Positions 9,434 to 18,656 are shown, counted from the stretch's first letter. The stretch is 64,000 bases of DNA from Actinacidiphila guanduensis (GCF_900103985.1 NZ_FNIE01000002.1:248001-312000); one strand, 5' to 3'. Numbers and translations: made by a program. Notes: generated from the sequence alone by a model not told the origin.

Positions 9434-9527
9434 GGACCGCTCTCGTGCGGTGCCCGTACGGCTCCGGGGCGGCTCCTGTGCGCGGGGGCCGCCCCGGAGT
9501 TGCTTCCGCCGTCCCGGCTGCCTCCGG

Positions 9528-10469
9528 CTACGCCTGCGAGGCCGCGCGGGCCCGGTCGGCGAGCAGGCGCTCGATGACGACGGCCACGCCGTCCTCGTCG
9601 TTGGACAGGGTGTGCAGGGTGGTGGCCGCCAGCACCCGGGGGTGGGCGTTGGCGACCGCGTAGGAGGTGCCCGCCCAGGTCAGCATCGCCAGGTCGTTGG
9701 GCATGTCCCCGAAGGCGACGACCTGCGCGGGCGTCACCCCGCGCTCGGCGCAGCATTTGGCGAGCGTGGTGGCCTTGCTCACCCCCGCACCGCTGATCTC
9801 CAGCAGCGCCGCCTCGGCGGAGCGGGTGATCTCGACCCGGCCGCCGGCCAGCTCCACCGCGGTGGCCAGGAAGGCGTCGGGGTCGAGCGAGGGATGCCGG
9901 GCGAGCAGCTTGAGCAGGGGCTGGTCGCGGCCGTCGGCGACCAGCGAGTCGATGTCGGCGAAGGCCGCGATGTCCGGCTCCAACGTGGGGTACGCGGCCT
10001 CGCGCCGGAAGCCGAAGGCGCGCTCGACCGCGTAGGCCGTGCCGGGGACCGCCGCGCGCAGCGCGTGGGCGAACGCCAGCGCCTCGTCGTCGGGCAGCGG
10101 GAACGCCTCGACCAGCGTCCCGGCGCGCAGGTCGTAGACCGCGGCGCCGTTGGCCAGGATGGCGAGACCGTGTCCGGCGAGGTGCTGTGCGACCACACCC
10201 ATCCAGCGCAGGGGGCGGCCCGTGACGAAGAAGACCTCGACGCCTGCCTCCTCGGCGGCGGCCAGGGCGGCGACCGTGCGCTGCGAGATGGTCCTGTCGT
10301 CCCGCAGCAGGGTGCCGTCCAGATCCGTGGCTATCAGCCGCAGACCGGAGTCGGCGAAGGTCTCTCCGTAAGTCTGTCGGTCGTACTCGGGTGCGGTCCC
10401 GGCGCCCTCGGGGGCGTCGGACGGGTGGCGGATGCCGGAGGACTCGGCCGGCTCGATGGCTGGGGTCAC
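9528..10469 (-). CDS. HAD-superfamily (Cof-type) phosphatase
   Basis: A phosphohydrolase of the HAD IIB/Cof group. Motif I is [10 protein letters not shown], motif II is FVTGRPLRW, and the C-terminal motif III/IV is [18 protein letters not shown], followed by SNDEDGVA. Such enzymes dephosphorylate sugar phosphates or nucleotides; the substrate cannot be inferred. The GTG at 10469 (after AGGATGGGG) is favoured over an upstream GTG at 10505 that lacks a ribosome site. About 40 acidic, Pro-rich residues precede the HAD core. A paralogue with the same architecture lies at 23481-24353. It is convergent with cydCD. Confidence 0.88.
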   Translation of the reverse strand: MTPAIEPAESSGIRHPSDAPEGAGTAPEYDRQTYGETFADSGLRLIATDLDGTLLRDDRTISQRTVAALAAAEEAGVEVFFVTGRPLRWMGVVAQHLAGHGLAILANGAAVYDLRAGTLVEAFPLPDDEALAFAHALRAAVPGTAYAVERAFGFRREAAYPTLEPDIAAFADIDSLVADGRDQPLLKLLARHPSLDPDAFLATAVELAGGRVEITRSAEAALLEISGAGVSKATTLAKCCAERGVTPAQVVAFGDMPNDLAMLTWAGTSYAVANAHPRVLAATTLHTLSNDEDGVAVVIERLLADRARAASQA

Positions 10470-11026
10470 TGCCCCATCCTGTCCTACGTCGGCTTTGTCC
10501 TGCACACAGGTGCGGTCATCCGCTCAATGGAGCCGGGTGTTCCGCGGGTGGTCGTCGGTGGTGGCTTGCTCGCGCTCGTACGGGGATTGCCGGTGCTCTT
10601 GGGGCTCTCGTCGTGCGTACGGGTGGTGCGGGTGCGATACGTCACTGTGCCGCGGGGCCGGCAGGTACTGCTCACCTTGTGGGTGCTGTTTGCCTTGTCC
10701 GTCCTGCGGGGCGTGCGGGTCCTGTGCGGACCGGGGGTTCTGCCGGTCGTGCCGGTGGGGCTCGGTGCCGGGCCCTGGGTGCGGCCCAGAGGCTGTGCGC
10801 TCGGCTGTGCGCTCGGCGGGGAGCCGGGTGCCGCGGGGTCCCGGGTGGGTGTACCCGGAGTCGTCGCGCCTCGTGGTGCGGAGCCTCGTCGTGCGGGTGG
10901 TGCTGCCCGTCCGCGATGTGCCGGGCGAGCGGGTCGCGCGCGTGATGTGCGCCGTGCTCGTCGTGCGGGTGCCGCGAAGTGTCGGCCGGCCGTGGGCCGG
11001 ATCTGCCGGGCGCGCGTACGGCCCGG
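10470..11026. repeat. GC-rich intergenic stretch with degenerate GTGCGGGT-type repeats
   Basis: About 550 bases in which variants of cgtgcgggt/gtgcgggtcctg recur, especially 10610-10990. Long open frames exist in several phases, but all give Arg/Cys/Val-rich low-complexity translations without domain character and lack ribosome sites. I treat this as non-coding repeat-derived DNA. No promoter for the leftward HAD gene stands out. Confidence 0.4.
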
Positions 11027-11563
11027 TCAGGCGCACAGCGCGAGGTCGTCGGCGCGGGTGCTGCCGCTGCCTGCGACGGCCAGGTCGGCGAGTGCTCCCA
11101 GCCCGTTCAGGCCGTACGGGTCGAGCTCGGCCGGCAGGCTGCGGGCGCTGGGCGTGGCTCCGTGGGCCTCGGCGCTGATGCGCTGCTTCATCGTCGGCGG
11201 CAGGGTGCGGCCGCGGTTGCGCCGGTTCAGGCGGGACTCGGTGGTGGCGCGGGGCGCGGGAACGTGGGCGTCGCTGCGGCGCCGGCGGGGCGGAGCGGGC
11301 TGCGCGGCGGTTTCGGTACCGCCGTCCAGGGCTGGGAGTGCTCCTCCTGCCGGTGCTTCTGCCGATGCCTCTTTGTGCGCGCTGCCCCGCGCGTCGGCGG
11401 GAGCGACCGCGACGGCGACCGCGGTGGGGGCCGCGGGCACGGCCGGCGCGACCGGGGCCTGCAGGCGGGCGGCGGAACGGGCGGCCGGGGCGAACCCCAG
11501 CGCGGCCAGGCACTTGAGCAGCACGCTGAGCAGCGCGCCCCAGAACGTCCTGATGTCGGCCAT
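11027..11563 (-). CDS. Hypothetical protein, Ala-rich with hydrophobic N-terminus
   Basis: A 178-residue protein of unknown function. The N-terminus (MADIRTFWGALLSVLLKCLA) is a hydrophobic or amphipathic helix that could sit on the membrane. The middle is Ala/Pro-rich and probably disordered. The C-terminal half has a basic RRRRSD patch and a conserved-looking segment around RISAEAHGATPSARSLPAEL and NGLGALADLAVAG. The ATG is preceded by GGAAGCGAGAGG. Composition and ribosome site support a real gene. It is divergent from the amidohydrolase to its right. Confidence 0.65.
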   Translation of the reverse strand: MADIRTFWGALLSVLLKCLAALGFAPAARSAARLQAPVAPAVPAAPTAVAVAVAPADARGSAHKEASAEAPAGGALPALDGGTETAAQPAPPRRRRSDAHVPAPRATTESRLNRRNRGRTLPPTMKQRISAEAHGATPSARSLPAELDPYGLNGLGALADLAVAGSGSTRADDLALCA

Positions 11564-11794
11564 CGACCTCTCGCTTCCTTGTGTCGTGGTGCGGTTTGCT
11601 GACTAGTCCGATCATGGGGAAGCCAGCACAGATTTCACGGAGCCGCACCTCGGGATCGGTGATATTCACATCAACGCCACCCGGATGGTGCAATTCGGGT
11701 GGTTCGGGCGCCCAGGTCGGGGGTTCCGGGGCGTGGTTAGGCTGGCGGGCATGTCGTATCGCCGGTCCTTCCGCAGCTCCTGTCCGGTGGTCGT

Positions 11795-12715
11795 ATGAGC
11801 AGTGCGGAGACGGTGGAGACGGGTCGGGACGCTGCCTCGTACGCGGCCGAGCAGGCGGAAGTGGCCGAGTTCCGGCGGGCGTTGGGGCTGGACGCGCTGA
11901 TCGATGTCCACACGCACTTCATGCCGGAGCGGCTGCTGGCCCGGGTCTGGGCGTACTTCGACGCGGCCGGGCCGCTCGTCGCCCGCCCGTGGCCGATCAC
12001 CTACCGCGAGGAGGAGCAGCGGCGGCTGGAGCTGCTGCGCGGCTTCGGCGTGCGGGCCTTCACCTCGATGCTCTACCCGCACAAGCCGGGGATGGCGCGG
12101 AGCCTGAACGACTGGGCGGCCGACTTCGCCGCCCGCACCCCTGACTGCCTGCACACCGCGACCTTCTTCGCCGAGCCCGAGGCCGCGGCGGACGTGCGGC
12201 GCGCCCTCGACCAGGGCGCGCGTGTCTTCAAGTGCCACCTGCAGGTGGGTGGTTATGACCCCACCGATCCGCTGCTGGACGACGTGTGGGGCCTGCTCGC
12301 CGAGACCGGTACGCCCGTGGTGACGCACTGCGGCTCCGGCCCGGTGCCCGCCGCGTTCACCGGCCCGGGCCCGATCGGCGCGGTGCTGGCCCGCCACCCG
12401 CGGCTGCGGCTGGTCGTCGCGCACCTGGGCATGCCGGAGTACGAGGACTTCCTCGACCTCGCCGAGCGCCACGACGGCGTCCTCCTCGACACGACCATGG
12501 CCTTCACCGCGTTCTCCGAGGCGGAGGCGCCCTTCCCGCGCGCCGCCCTGCCCCGGCTGGCCGCCCTCGGCGACCGGGTCCTGCTCGGCACCGACTTCCC
12601 GAACATCCCCTACTCCTACGCCGAGGCCCTCACCGCTCTGGCTCGCACCGGCCTGGGCACGGCCTGGCTGCGCGCGGTCTGCCACGACAACGCCGCCCGC
12701 CTCTTCGCTCTGTAG
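11795..12715 (+). CDS. Amidohydrolase-superfamily metal-dependent hydrolase (COG2159/ACMSD-like)
   Basis: A 306-residue TIM-barrel hydrolase or decarboxylase. Metal-binding markers: DVHTHFM (H39 and H41), a mid-barrel His in VVTHCGSGP, a further His in VVAHLGMPEYED and the C-terminal Asp in LGTDFPNIPYSY. This set belongs to the amidohydrolase-2 group that includes aminocarboxymuconate-semialdehyde decarboxylase. The substrate is unknown, and neighbours give no pathway. The start is the ATG at 11795 with only a weak upstream purine stretch. Confidence 0.85.
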   Translation: MSSAETVETGRDAASYAAEQAEVAEFRRALGLDALIDVHTHFMPERLLARVWAYFDAAGPLVARPWPITYREEEQRRLELLRGFGVRAFTSMLYPHKPGMARSLNDWAADFAARTPDCLHTATFFAEPEAAADVRRALDQGARVFKCHLQVGGYDPTDPLLDDVWGLLAETGTPVVTHCGSGPVPAAFTGPGPIGAVLARHPRLRLVVAHLGMPEYEDFLDLAERHDGVLLDTTMAFTAFSEAEAPFPRAALPRLAALGDRVLLGTDFPNIPYSYAEALTALARTGLGTAWLRAVCHDNAARLFAL

Positions 12716-12727
12716 ACCTCATCCTTC

Positions 12728-12855
12728 TGCGGCCCGGACGGCTTCTTGGTCTTTCGCGGTCCGGACGGCTCTTGCCCTTTTGCAGTCCGGACGGCTCTTG
12801 GCGGTTCGGGTGACCCTTGGCGGTCCGGGCGACTCTTGCCAGCCCGGGCGACGGC
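12728..12855. repeat. Degenerate tandem repeat (gcggtccggacggctcttg type)
   Basis: Five to six imperfect copies of a 20-28-base unit around 'ggtccggacggctcttg' fill the gap between the amidohydrolase stop and the DUF72 gene. The unit length is irregular and copies diverge at several positions. No function is apparent. Confidence 0.6.
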
Positions 12856-12914
12856 CCGTCACCAGGGCGCTTCTCGCACCGCATTGGCGGCGGACGGCGG
12901 GGAAGGCGGCGGGC

Positions 12915-13790
12915 GTGGGAGAGATCCGGGTCGGCACCTGCTCGTGGACGGACAAGGCGCTCGTGGCGAGCGGGTGGTACCCGGCGGGCCACCGCGATCC
13001 GGAGGGACGGCTGCGGTACTACGCCGAACAGTTTCCGGTCGTGGAGGTCGACGCCACCTATTACGGCCTGCCGAGCGCGCGCAACAGCACCCTGTGGGCC
13101 GAGCGCACGCCCGACGGCTTCCGCTTCGACGTCAAGGCGTTCTCCCTGCTCACCGGCCATCCGACGCAGCCGCGCGCACTGCCGGCCGACCTGCGTGCGG
13201 CCTTCGCGCGGCAACACGGGCGCGGCGGCACCGACCCGCGCCTGCTCGACGAGGTCTGGCACCGCTTCGCCGACGCCCTCGAACCGCTGCGGCAGGCCGG
13301 GCGGCTGGGGGCGGTGCTCTTCCAGTTCCCGCGGTGGTTCGCACCGGGGTTGCCCGCGGCGGAGAGCCTGCGCCGCTGCCGCGAGCGTACGGCGGGCTGG
13401 CCGCTGGCCGTGGAGTTCCGGCACCCCGGCTGGTGGGGCGCCGACCGGATCGCCGGCACGACCGCGCTGCTCACCGAGCTGGACGCCGCCGCGGTCGCCG
13501 TGGACATGATCCAGACGCTGCCCGCATCGATCCCGCCCGTCGCCCAGGTCACCTCACCGCGGCTCGCGGTGGTGCGCTTCCACGGCCGCAGCGGCGCCTT
13601 CGGCACCGGCACCAAGGAAGACCGCTTCCGCCACACCTACACCCCGGACGAGCTCGCCGCCTGGGTGCCGCGCATCCGCACGATGGCCGAGCGGGCCCAC
13701 GAGGTCCATGTCCTCTTCAACAACTGCTGCGCCGACGCGGCCCCCCACGCCGCAGCCACCATGCGCCGCCTCCTCACCGACAATGGCTGA
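12915..13790 (+). CDS. DUF72-family protein (YecE-like)
   Basis: A 291-residue TIM-barrel-like DUF72 protein. Typical features: N-terminal IRVGTCSWTDK, the YYAEQFPVVEVDATYYGLPS segment, FRFDVKAFSLLTGHP, the VLFQFPRWF strand and the C-terminal FNNCCADAAPHAAATM motif (usually FNN...G.A). Biochemical function is unknown. The GTG at 12915 is chosen because GGAAGG lies 9 bases upstream; upstream in-frame codons run into the tandem repeat region and are not believable coding sequence. Confidence 0.88.
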   Translation: MGEIRVGTCSWTDKALVASGWYPAGHRDPEGRLRYYAEQFPVVEVDATYYGLPSARNSTLWAERTPDGFRFDVKAFSLLTGHPTQPRALPADLRAAFARQHGRGGTDPRLLDEVWHRFADALEPLRQAGRLGAVLFQFPRWFAPGLPAAESLRRCRERTAGWPLAVEFRHPGWWGADRIAGTTALLTELDAAAVAVDMIQTLPASIPPVAQVTSPRLAVVRFHGRSGAFGTGTKEDRFRHTYTPDELAAWVPRIRTMAERAHEVHVLFNNCCADAAPHAAATMRRLLTDNG

Positions 13791-14139
13791 CGTGCCGGGA
13801 CGACTCCCCGCGGCCGCGGGGTGCGCCCGGCTCCCGATTACCGCGCACGTCGAAGTCGACGCGCTCCAGTTCGTTGGCCCCCCGCCCTGGCCGTCGGCGA
13901 CGAGGCAACGACTCAAGGGAGCCGAGGCCGCGGAACTCGATGACGACGGCCGCGGGGCAGCGATAGCCCAGGAACTGGCGGTCCGGCCCGAACCCGTCCC
14001 AAAGGTCTGCAGGTCGGACCCTGAGCCCGACACCCGCGGGTTCCGAACCCCGCCGGTTCGGCCTGTTTTGCGCGGACCGGAAGTCCATCGCAGCGGTCGG
14101 CCGGAAAGGGTCCGCGCCCGTGCGGGCCAGGAATCCCGC
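13791..14139. other. Intergenic region with a possible gene remnant (minus strand)
   Basis: About 350 bases without a confident gene. On the minus strand, about 13830-14040, one frame reads protein-like (DLWDGFGPDRQFLGYRCPAA and then VVIEF), but the flanks are low-complexity, and no ribosome site or full domain is present. It may be the remains of a decayed hypothetical gene, or chance. Confidence 0.3.
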
Positions 14140-15048
14140 TCAGGAGCGGAGCTGTCCCGGGGCTTCGGTGGCGATGCGTTCGAAGGTGGCGTGGTCGTAG
14201 GCGAAGTCGGGGGAGTCCGGGATGGGCCAGTGGACGACGATCTCGGTGATGCCCGCCTCGGCGTGGCGGCCGGCGAAGTCCACGAAGGCGGCCACGGACT
14301 CGAAGGGGGTGGCGCGGTCGGGGGTGAATCCGGTGAGGAGGATCTTGGGGACGCTGTCGGGGTCGCGCGCAGCGTCCAGCAGGGCGCCCGAGAGACGGTC
14401 GATCTGGCCTCGAACGGCGGCCAGGGACTCCTCGGGAGTGCCTGTCTCGTACAGGGCCGGGTCGCCGGTGGTCACCCATGCCTGCCCGAACTTCGCGGCC
14501 AGGCGCATGCCGCGCGGGCCGGTGGCCGCGACGGCGAACGGCAGGCGGGGGGTCTGCACACAGCCGGGGATGTTGCGGGCCTCGAGAGCGGAGTAGAAGC
14601 GGCCGCTGAAGGTGATGTCGCCCTGGGTCAGGAGGCGGTCGAGGAGTTCGACGAACTCGGCGAAGCGGTCGGCGCGCTCCTTCGGCGTCCAGGGCTGCTG
14701 TCCCAGGACGGTCGCGTCGAACCCCGTCCCGCCGGCCCCGATCCCGAGCGTCACCCGGCCGCCGCTGATGTCGTCGAGCGTCATCAACTCCTTGGCGAAC
14801 GGCACCGGTTCCCGGAAATTCGGCGACGTGACAAGAGTGCCCAGCCGGATCCTGTCGGTCACCCCGGCGGCTGCGGTGAGCGTCGGGACCGCGCCGAACC
14901 ATGTGCGGTCGCGGAACGGTACCCGCCACGACAGGTGGTCGTAGGTGTAGGCGGCGTGGAACCCGAGCTCCTCGGCCCCCTCCCACACCTTCCGCCCATC
15001 GGCCCAACGGTAGATCGGCAGGATCACGGTGCTCAGACGCAGACTCAT
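14140..15048 (-). CDS. LLM-class (luciferase-like, probably F420-dependent) oxidoreductase
   Basis: A 302-residue member of the bacterial luciferase-like superfamily; actinobacterial members often use coenzyme F420. Supporting segments: N-terminal barrel strand RLSTVILPIYRWADG, AAYTYDHLSW, DRIRLGTLVTSPNFREP, the ISGGRVTLGIGAGG motif and the C-terminal EIVVHWPIP strand. The reaction is unknown. The start is the ATG at 15048. Its upstream region is the repeat-bearing gap to the right. Confidence 0.86.
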   Translation of the reverse strand: MSLRLSTVILPIYRWADGRKVWEGAEELGFHAAYTYDHLSWRVPFRDRTWFGAVPTLTAAAGVTDRIRLGTLVTSPNFREPVPFAKELMTLDDISGGRVTLGIGAGGTGFDATVLGQQPWTPKERADRFAEFVELLDRLLTQGDITFSGRFYSALEARNIPGCVQTPRLPFAVAATGPRGMRLAAKFGQAWVTTGDPALYETGTPEESLAAVRGQIDRLSGALLDAARDPDSVPKILLTGFTPDRATPFESVAAFVDFAGRHAEAGITEIVVHWPIPDSPDFAYDHATFERIATEAPGQLRS

Positions 15049-15150
15049 GCCCGGAGCTTACGGCCGCCACGCACAACTGCCCTGCCCAACGACGGTCCCG
15101 GCCACGTCGTCGCCGCGCCACGCTCCCCTCGGGCTACGCCTGCTGATGAA

Positions 15151-15342
15151 GCGGCTCCGGCTCACCGCTCCGCCGGATCGGGCGCCGCGGGTCGAGCCGT
15201 ACTGCTCCCTGCGGACCGTGTCGCGCACCGCCAGGCGACTACTGCTGACCGTGACGGGACTCCGGTTTGCCGCTTGGTCGGATCGGGCGCCGCGGGTCGA
15301 ACCGCACCGCTCCCTGCGGGCCGTGGCGCGTCTGCCGGGCAA
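15151..15342. repeat. Imperfect direct duplication of about 90 bases (105-base spacing)
   Basis: Two diverged copies begin near 15151 and 15253. They share an identical 22-base core (positions 15174-15195 and 15279-15300) and similar flanks ending in ctccctgcgg.ccgtg.cgcg. The duplication fills much of the 430-base gap between the LLM gene and the MerR gene; no gene is seen in that gap. Confidence 0.65.
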
Positions 15343-15477
15343 CTACCTCGCTCCCGTACCCGCGCTCTCCGTGTTGCTCAGCAACGTGCACGCTGCCGTA
15401 TGCGCCGACACCCCGCCCAACCGGCTGACTACCCGGCCGCCTCCTATCCCGCACGGGGGCTGGCCGGGTGCGTAAGG

Positions 15478-16560
15478 TCAGGTGCCCGAATTTCCCAGAT
15501 GGCTCCGCCCATTGCCATCCGGGTCCGGGTCCGTAGCTGTTGTCGCGGCTGCAGCTGCGTTCCGTCGTGCCGTTGCGGTCAGGGCGTCCATTCGGCGCGC
15601 GGCCACCTCTCGTTCGGCGGCCGCCGCCACGAACGCCGCCACCTGCCCGGCACCCACCAGATCCCGTACTGCCCGCACGGTCGGCTCCGGCAGCGGTACG
15701 TCGGCCGTCGACGGCGGGGTGGCGGGCGCGGGAGCCGCCGTGACCGTCCCCGTCCCCCTCTCTGTGACCGTTGCCGCCTCCGTGGTCGTCACGGACGCGC
15801 CCGGGGCCGGAGCCGCGACCGCCTCGCCGAGGTGGCGGCGGATGTGCTCGGTGGCCCGCAGCCGCATCGCCCGGGCCAGCTCGGCGTCGACCGTCTGCTG
15901 GGCCAGTGGGCGCAACCGGCGGATGAGCCCGGCGGCCTCCGCGGCCTCCTCCTCGCTCGGCGGATGGTCCAGGAAGCGCTCGAAGACGTACTCCGTGGTG
16001 AACTCCAGGAACCGCTGCGAGATGTGCTCCACCTGCCCGCGCAGCTCCTGGAGGTGGTCGGTGATCGCCGGCAACGGGACCCCGGCCCGGTGCAACTCCA
16101 CCGCGACCGCCAGCTCGCTGGGGCTCGGTACCTCGAACTCCTCGGAGTCAGGCACCGGCACCAAGACGCCCAGCCGCACCGCCTCCTGGATCGCCGCCTC
16201 GTCCGTCACCCCGCCGAACGCCGCCGCCAGCTCCTCCCGCCCGAGCCGCGCCGGCCGCTCGTCCGACCACGGCCGGTCCACTTCCCCGACCAGCCCCAGC
16301 ACCCCGCCCAGCCCCGTGCCCGAATCCCACGCCGCCAGCAACTCCTTGATGCTGGCCAGGGTGTAGCCCCGTTCCAGCAGGTCGGCGATCTGACGCAGCC
16401 GGGCCAGATGCCCGTCGTCGTAGACGTTGGCCCGGCCGTGCCGCACCGGCTTGGGGAGCAGCCCACGGTCGGTGTACGCGCGGATCGTGCGCACGGTCGT
16501 ACCGCTGAGGTGGGACAGGCCCTCGATGCGGTACCCGCGCTGCCCTTCCGCTGTGGTCAC
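15478..16560 (-). CDS. MerR-family transcriptional regulator, long form
   Basis: A 360-residue regulator. The N-terminal winged helix is typical of MerR: YRIEGLSHLSGTTVRTIRAY, then TDRGLLPKPVRHGRANVYDD and LARLRQIADLLERGYTLASI. The C-terminal about 280 residues are helical and Ala/Glu-rich with no metal-binding cysteines, so a small-molecule or protein-responsive type is more likely than a metal sensor. The GTG at 16560, seven bases after AGGAG, is preferred to a TTG six bases further up. No obvious target gene adjoins it. Confidence 0.88.
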   Translation of the reverse strand: MTTAEGQRGYRIEGLSHLSGTTVRTIRAYTDRGLLPKPVRHGRANVYDDGHLARLRQIADLLERGYTLASIKELLAAWDSGTGLGGVLGLVGEVDRPWSDERPARLGREELAAAFGGVTDEAAIQEAVRLGVLVPVPDSEEFEVPSPSELAVAVELHRAGVPLPAITDHLQELRGQVEHISQRFLEFTTEYVFERFLDHPPSEEEAAEAAGLIRRLRPLAQQTVDAELARAMRLRATEHIRRHLGEAVAAPAPGASVTTTEAATVTERGTGTVTAAPAPATPPSTADVPLPEPTVRAVRDLVGAGQVAAFVAAAAEREVAARRMDALTATARRNAAAAATTATDPDPDGNGRSHLGNSGT

Positions 16561-16759
16561 CCTCAACTCCTCGCTGCTCGGGCCCCGATGAGGCGCCCCT
16601 CGGGCTCCCCTCCGGCACCCTCCGGACGCTGGTCAGGCGTCGGCTGGGCGCCGGTCGTGCGTCGGCTGGGCGCCGGCCGCGCCCCGTCAGTGCCAGCTGG
16701 GCGCCCCCAGCACCCGTCAGGCACCGGCAGCGCGCCACCGGCCGGGCACCACCGGCGGG

Positions 16760-17662
16760 TCACAAAGCCGCGTCCTGCTCCGTCCCCTTCTCGCCGGACG
16801 CGGCCGCCCGCGCCGCCGGGGACACCGCCAGGTACTCCTCCGCCCGGCGGAGCGAACCCTCCTGCGACGGATGGTACGACCGCCGCAGGTAGCGGGGCAT
16901 CGCGGCGTTCAGCGACGCCCACGAAGGGAGCAGCCCGCGGCGGGCAGCGGCCCGGTGGTCCCTGAACCGGTAGCGCCCCCGGTCCAGTTGCGGGTCGTGC
17001 CGCATCAGGTAGCGGGCCCCGGCCACCCACAGGTAGAACAGCGCCGGCCAGGCGAAGGCCATCCCCTCCACCCTGCGCAGGTAGCGCACCGCGCCCTTGC
17101 CGCCCGCGTGCTGGTACATGTCGAAGGCGACAGCGCGGTGTTCGACCTCCTCCGCCCCGTGCCAGCGCAGCAGGTCGAGCATCACCTCGTCGGCGCCCAC
17201 GTCGTCCAGCGCCTCGCTGTCCAGCACCCAGTCGCCGAGCACCGCGGTGAAGTGCTCTATCGCGGCTATCAGCGACAGCCGGAACCGCAGCCACTCCCGG
17301 GGGCGTATCGGCAGGCCCCGCGGCGGGCGCTCGCCGAGGAGCACGTCGAACATCCACTCCACGTGCCGGGTGTAGGCGGCCGTGTCCAACTGCTGCTCGG
17401 CCAGGTGCTCCAGCACATACGCGTGCTGGACGCTGTGCGTGGCCTCCTGGCCCATGAAGCCCTTGACGTCCTTGAGCAGCTGCTCGTCCGTGACCAGGGG
17501 CAGCGCCTCCTTGAACACCTTGACGAACCAGCGCTCGCCGGCGGGCAGCAGCAGGTGCAGCACGTTGATGACGTGGGTCGCCGTGGGCTCGCCCGGAATC
17601 CAGTGCAGCGGTGTCCGCTTCCAGTCGAACGCGACCCTTCGGGGCCTGATCGCGTGGCTCAC
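16760..17662 (-). CDS. Predicted metal-dependent hydrolase (PF10118-like)
   Basis: A 300-residue helical protein of the COG3687 family. Two ExxH-type motifs, GQEATHSVQH and EEVEHRAVAFD, together with FTAVLGDWVLDSE, resemble a ferritin-like di-metal core. Function is not established. The GTG start overlaps the stop of the upstream alpha/beta-hydrolase gene by four bases and has a GGAGG site, so the two are translationally coupled and probably act on related (lipid-like) substrates. That last point is inference. Confidence 0.82.
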   Translation of the reverse strand: MSHAIRPRRVAFDWKRTPLHWIPGEPTATHVINVLHLLLPAGERWFVKVFKEALPLVTDEQLLKDVKGFMGQEATHSVQHAYVLEHLAEQQLDTAAYTRHVEWMFDVLLGERPPRGLPIRPREWLRFRLSLIAAIEHFTAVLGDWVLDSEALDDVGADEVMLDLLRWHGAEEVEHRAVAFDMYQHAGGKGAVRYLRRVEGMAFAWPALFYLWVAGARYLMRHDPQLDRGRYRFRDHRAAARRGLLPSWASLNAAMPRYLRRSYHPSQEGSLRRAEEYLAVSPAARAAASGEKGTEQDAAL

Positions 17663-18594
17663 GGCTGTGCCTCCTCACGCTCCACGGCGGTGACGAAGTC
17701 GGTTGTCCAGTCGGCGATGCGGTCCGGTTGCGACCTGGGGACCCAGTGCCTGGCCGGCAGGCGGTGCCGGGTGAGCCGGGGCACCCACCGGTCCAGGTCG
17801 TCGTAGAGGTGCTCGGACAGGAAGGCGTCGCGGGTAGGGACGATCAGCTGGACCGGGACGTGCGCGCGGGGGTCGGACCGGGGCCGGCCGAGGCGGCGGC
17901 GGATGTTGTCGCGGTAGAGCCAGGCGCCGTGCGCGGCATCCTGCGGCAGCGACACCGTCGGGTATCCGTCGGAGGGGACACGCTCGGCACGGGCGAGCAG
18001 CCTCGGCCACGCGCGGCCGAGGGCGCCGCGCCAGGCCAGTTCGGGCAGCACAGGGGTGTGCAGCGCGTACACGTACCAGGACTTGGCGGCCTGCGCGGCG
18101 AGTTGGGCGGTGCCGCGTGGGGTGGGATGGCGGGTGCGCGCCTTGATCCAGTGGCCGAAGTGGTCGAGGCAGGGCCCGGAGACGGAGGTGAAGGAGGCGA
18201 GGCGGCCCTTCGTCGCGGCGGACGTGGCGAACTCCCAGCCCTGGACCGAGCCCCAGTCGTGCCCGACGAGGTGCACCGGGCGGTCCGGGCTGACCGCGGC
18301 GGCCACCGCGAGGAAATCCTCGGTCAGCTTCTCCAGGGTGAAGCCGCCGCGCAGCGGCGCGGGCGCGGTGGAGCGGCCGTGGCCCCGCACGTCGTAGCAG
18401 ACCACGTGGAAGCGGCCGGCCAGCCGGTCGGCGACCGCGCTCCAGACCTCCTTGCTGTCCGGGTAGCCGTGCAGCAGCACGACCGTCGGCGGACCGCCGG
18501 GCGCGGGCGCACCGCGCTCGGTCACGCACAGCCGCACCCCGGCGCCGGCCACGAACCGCTCGCGCACCTCCGCCTGTTCCCCGCCCATCGCCAT
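17659..18594 (-). CDS. Alpha/beta hydrolase, epoxide-hydrolase type
   Basis: A hydrolase of about 311 residues. The oxyanion-hole motif HGYP and the nucleophile elbow GHDWGS (Asp nucleophile rather than Ser) are the epoxide-hydrolase pattern. YDVRGHGRSTAP is the conserved strand after it. The acid and base lie in QLIVPTRDAFLSE and RHWVPRSQPD. Several starts are possible (GTG 18597, ATG 18594, ATG 18588); 18594 is given. It is the first gene of a two-gene leftward unit with the PF10118-type protein. A palindromic operator-like sequence lies about 40 bases upstream. Confidence 0.84.
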   Translation of the reverse strand: MAMGGEQAEVRERFVAGAGVRLCVTERGAPAPGGPPTVVLLHGYPDSKEVWSAVADRLAGRFHVVCYDVRGHGRSTAPAPLRGGFTLEKLTEDFLAVAAAVSPDRPVHLVGHDWGSVQGWEFATSAATKGRLASFTSVSGPCLDHFGHWIKARTRHPTPRGTAQLAAQAAKSWYVYALHTPVLPELAWRGALGRAWPRLLARAERVPSDGYPTVSLPQDAAHGAWLYRDNIRRRLGRPRSDPRAHVPVQLIVPTRDAFLSEHLYDDLDRWVPRLTRHRLPARHWVPRSQPDRIADWTTDFVTAVEREEAQP

Positions 18595-18630
18595 CACCCC
18601 GTCCCGCCCGGCCCCGTGTCCGGTCACCGC

Positions 18631-18656
18631 ATCAACACTGACAGTGATCAATGTGA
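18631..18656. promoter_or_regulatory. Palindromic operator-like sequence between divergent units
   Basis: CACTG-A-CAGTG (18636-18646) is a perfect inverted repeat with TCA/TGA-rich flanks (ATCAA on the left, ATCAAT on the right), the appearance of a TetR-type operator. It lies between the hydrolase pair (left) and the ABC transporter operon (right). No TetR gene is adjacent. Confidence 0.4.

Noticed and set aside
9667..10371. Plus-strand frames inside the first HAD gene
   Set aside because: They are antisense shadows; the minus strand shows all HAD motifs in order.
10524..11693. A 389-codon minus-strand frame in the repeat-rich gap and across the 178-residue gene
   Set aside because: Arg/Pro/His-rich low complexity. 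The competing 178-codon frame has a ribosome site and a plausible N-terminal helix.
13708..16965. A 1085-codon plus-strand frame across the LLM and MerR genes
   Set aside because: The opposite strand carries recognisable LLM and MerR domains; this frame has none.
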